Shown here: positions 40,737-42,200 of the stretch, piece by piece
Position numbering within the stretch: the first letter of the stretch is position 1
Layout of the letters: each line of letters opens with the position of its first letter
Source: Armatimonadota bacterium
Lineage (GTDB): Bacteria > Armatimonadota > UBA5829 > DTJY01
Assembly (NCBI GenBank): GCA_025358205.1
Contig: JANYKG010000130.1
Location: 1 to 42,200, forward strand
Direction of reading: 5' to 3'
Length of the DNA: 42,200 bases
Translations under genes and position numbers: made by a program
Notes under the pieces: generated by a model
What the model saw: the letters and a program-made list of their open reading frames with translations, nothing else
What the model was told of the DNA's origin: nothing
Database searches by the model: none

Positions 40737-42119
40737 ATGATCACACCTAAGGCCGGGTTTATCGTCTACGGCGTTCACAAGGATGGGCTACCGGACCCGA
40801 TGGGTATGCCGTTCATTGACGATGCCATCGTTGCGCAGTCGAAACAGGCTCTCCGCAGCGCAGGAATCGAACTTGCTGAGCACGACATCGTGGTCGCGTC
40901 GAAAGAAGAGACCAGGGCCGCGCTCAAACGCATGAAGGACGACGACACCATTGACTGCGTGATTCTGTTCACCGGCACCTGGGTCTGGGCCGCCCACATG
41001 ATCGCCGCGATACGCGACTTCGCGCTGACCGGCAAGCAGGTGCTGATCTGGACGCACCCCGGCTCCCAGGGCTGGCGTCCGGTCGGCGGGCTTGTCCTCC
41101 ACGGCGCGCTGGCGGAGGTCGGCATCCACCACAAGTTCGTCTACGGTTCCTCTGACGACCAGGCCGAGGTAGAGAAGATCGCCGTTTTCTGCCGGGCGGC
41201 GCACATGAAGAACATGCTCAATATGTCCACCATCGGCACGTTCGGCGGGCGCGGCATGGGCCAGACCTGCGGTGCGGCGGACCCTAGCCAGTGGATGCGC
41301 ATGTTCGGCGTGGACATTGACTCCCGCGACACGACCGAGCTTATCAAGACCGCGCAGGCGATCACTCAGGATGAGATTGACGCACTTGCGCCGCGTATCA
41401 AGCAGCTTTTCGGCGCGATGCCCGAGATGAACATCGTCAACGAGCGCTCCATCCGCCTCTATCTCGCCATCAGCAAGATCGTACAGAAGGAGAAATGGGA
41501 CTTCTACACCATTCAGTCGTTCCCCGGGCTGGGCGATGAGTACGCCGCCACCTGCTTCGCGCAGAGCATGATGCTGGAGGACGGGTGGGGGACATCTACG
41601 CTCGGCGACTTCAACACCGCGCTGACCGTTCTGCTGCTCACCAAGATGAGCGCGGAACCGGTCTACTACGGCGACCTCCAGCACATAGACAAGGCGCGCA
41701 AGGAGATCAAGATTATCGGCGACGGCGCGTGTCCGCCGTCACTGGCGAGCAAGCTCGGGCCGGCGGGGTTCGCGGAGCACGGCATACCCACGGAGGGCGA
41801 GGCGGGCGGTCTGTCCGTCAAGCTGGTCTGCAAGGTCGGCGAGGGCGTGCTTGCCAGGCTTGGGCGCACAAACGGGGAGTTCCGCATGGTCATCACCCGC
41901 GCGAGCATCTTCCAGCCGCCTGCTGATCAGTTGGAGAAACGCCAACTGGAGTGCGGCATCCCGTTCTGGCCGCACGGGTTCGTGACCGCGCACTGTGACA
42001 TGGATGTGATGCTGGAGAACTGGACGAACGAGTACGCCTGCCTGGGATACGGCGAGCACCTGTACGCCGCCCTGGTGGACTTCTGCGAGATGACCGGCAT
42101 CAAGGCGATACTGCCCTAG
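40737..42119 (+). CDS. L-fucose/L-arabinose isomerase-family protein
   Basis: 460 aa with AAGGAG nine bases upstream. Family pattern: N-terminal Rossmann-like domain (FIVYGVHKDGLPDPM...CVILFTGTWVWAAHM), GTFGGRGMGQTCGAADPSQW, QSFPGLGDEY, then GDFNTALTVLLL with Asp291 as likely metal ligand, and HGFVTAHCDMD with His419. In place of the usual Cys-Glu-Gly-Asp motif it reads TLGD, so the first metal carboxylate may come from elsewhere or be missing. Family enzymes convert aldoses to ketoses with manganese; some relatives act on other sugar acids or sulfosugars. It is the third gene of the aldolase/URO-D-like operon, separated by a palindrome-rich spacer. I would not assign a specific sugar. Confidence 0.85.
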   Translation: MITPKAGFIVYGVHKDGLPDPMGMPFIDDAIVAQSKQALRSAGIELAEHDIVVASKEETRAALKRMKDDDTIDCVILFTGTWVWAAHMIAAIRDFALTGKQVLIWTHPGSQGWRPVGGLVLHGALAEVGIHHKFVYGSSDDQAEVEKIAVFCRAAHMKNMLNMSTIGTFGGRGMGQTCGAADPSQWMRMFGVDIDSRDTTELIKTAQAITQDEIDALAPRIKQLFGAMPEMNIVNERSIRLYLAISKIVQKEKWDFYTIQSFPGLGDEYAATCFAQSMMLEDGWGTSTLGDFNTALTVLLLTKMSAEPVYYGDLQHIDKARKEIKIIGDGACPPSLASKLGPAGFAEHGIPTEGEAGGLSVKLVCKVGEGVLARLGRTNGEFRMVITRASIFQPPADQLEKRQLECGIPFWPHGFVTAHCDMDVMLENWTNEYACLGYGEHLYAALVDFCEMTGIKAILP

Positions 42120-42125
42120 CCGTAT

Positions 42126-42200
42126 GGAGTGCGGTGGCTCGACACCGCTTTGTCTTTGTATGAGGACTTGATCTGTCATCAAGGGAAAAGCGGTGTCGAG
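42126..42200. repeat. GGAGTGCGGT-family inverted-repeat element, cut by the window end
   Basis: CTCGACACCGCTTT (42138-42151) pairs with AAAAGCGGTGTCGAG (42186-42200) with one bulge; the outer arm GGAGTGCGGTGG (42126-42137) should find its partner beyond the window. Shares GGAGTGCGGT and CCGCTTTG with 23876-23980. Confidence 0.6.

Overview
The window looks like a piece of chromosome from an uncultured, saccharolytic, diderm-type bacterium. PEP-CTERM sorting signals, a polysaccharide-export protein, exported GH2 enzymes with discoidin domains, C39/DUF1573 proteins, DUF6785-like membrane proteins and several URO-D-like proteins in sugar loci together point to Armatimonadota or a Planctomycetota/PVC-like relative. 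This is inferred from gene content only; there is no rRNA or other phylogenetic marker here. No tRNA, rRNA, CRISPR array, phage or transposase gene was found.

Layout. (1) 1-5.4 kb, minus strand: an envelope/exopolysaccharide block with three PEP-CTERM proteins (two of them a recent tandem duplicate), one protein fusing a PEP-CTERM-like exported domain to a cytosolic sugar-phosphate transferase, and a Wza-like export protein. (2) 5.7-10 kb: a formylglycine-enzyme-fold protein lacking the catalytic cysteines, behind a sigma-54-like promoter, then a large convergent GH2/discoidin protein. (3) 10.1-16.8 kb, plus strand: the addB-addA recombination helicase-nuclease pair, with iron-sulfur type Cys clusters in both subunits. 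(4) 25.0-16.8 kb, minus strand: one apparent operon of sugar-binding protein, ABC ATPase, permease, GH2/discoidin enzyme and a glycyl radical enzyme. (5) 30.0-25.4 kb, minus strand: an operon of TPR protein, small Cys-rich protein with a Sec signal followed by a complete double-glycine leader, LolA-like protein, and exported C39 peptidase-DUF1573 protein. This looks like an extracytoplasmic double-glycine processing system. (6) 30-38.5 kb: URO-D-like protein, rubrerythrin-like protein, sodium:solute symporter, OsmC, DUF6785-like membrane protein, Kelch protein and two small paralogous Cys/His proteins. (7) 38.7-42.1 kb, plus strand: HpaI-type aldolase, URO-D-like protein and fucose-isomerase-like protein, a probable sugar-catabolic operon.

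The genes describe a cell that cleaves glycans outside the cytoplasm (two exported GH2 enzymes), imports sugars by an RbsABC-type and an SSS transporter, and processes them with isomerase/aldolase and radical (anaerobic) chemistry. It also builds an exopolysaccharide/PEP-CTERM envelope. Intergenic spaces are rich in palindromes: a 76-bp twin-hairpin unit in three copies around osmC, heptanucleotide tandem repeats, and a GGAGTGCGGT-type inverted-repeat element.

Most start codons were moved inward from the longest open frame to the one with a Shine-Dalgarno sequence and signal peptide; each entry says why.
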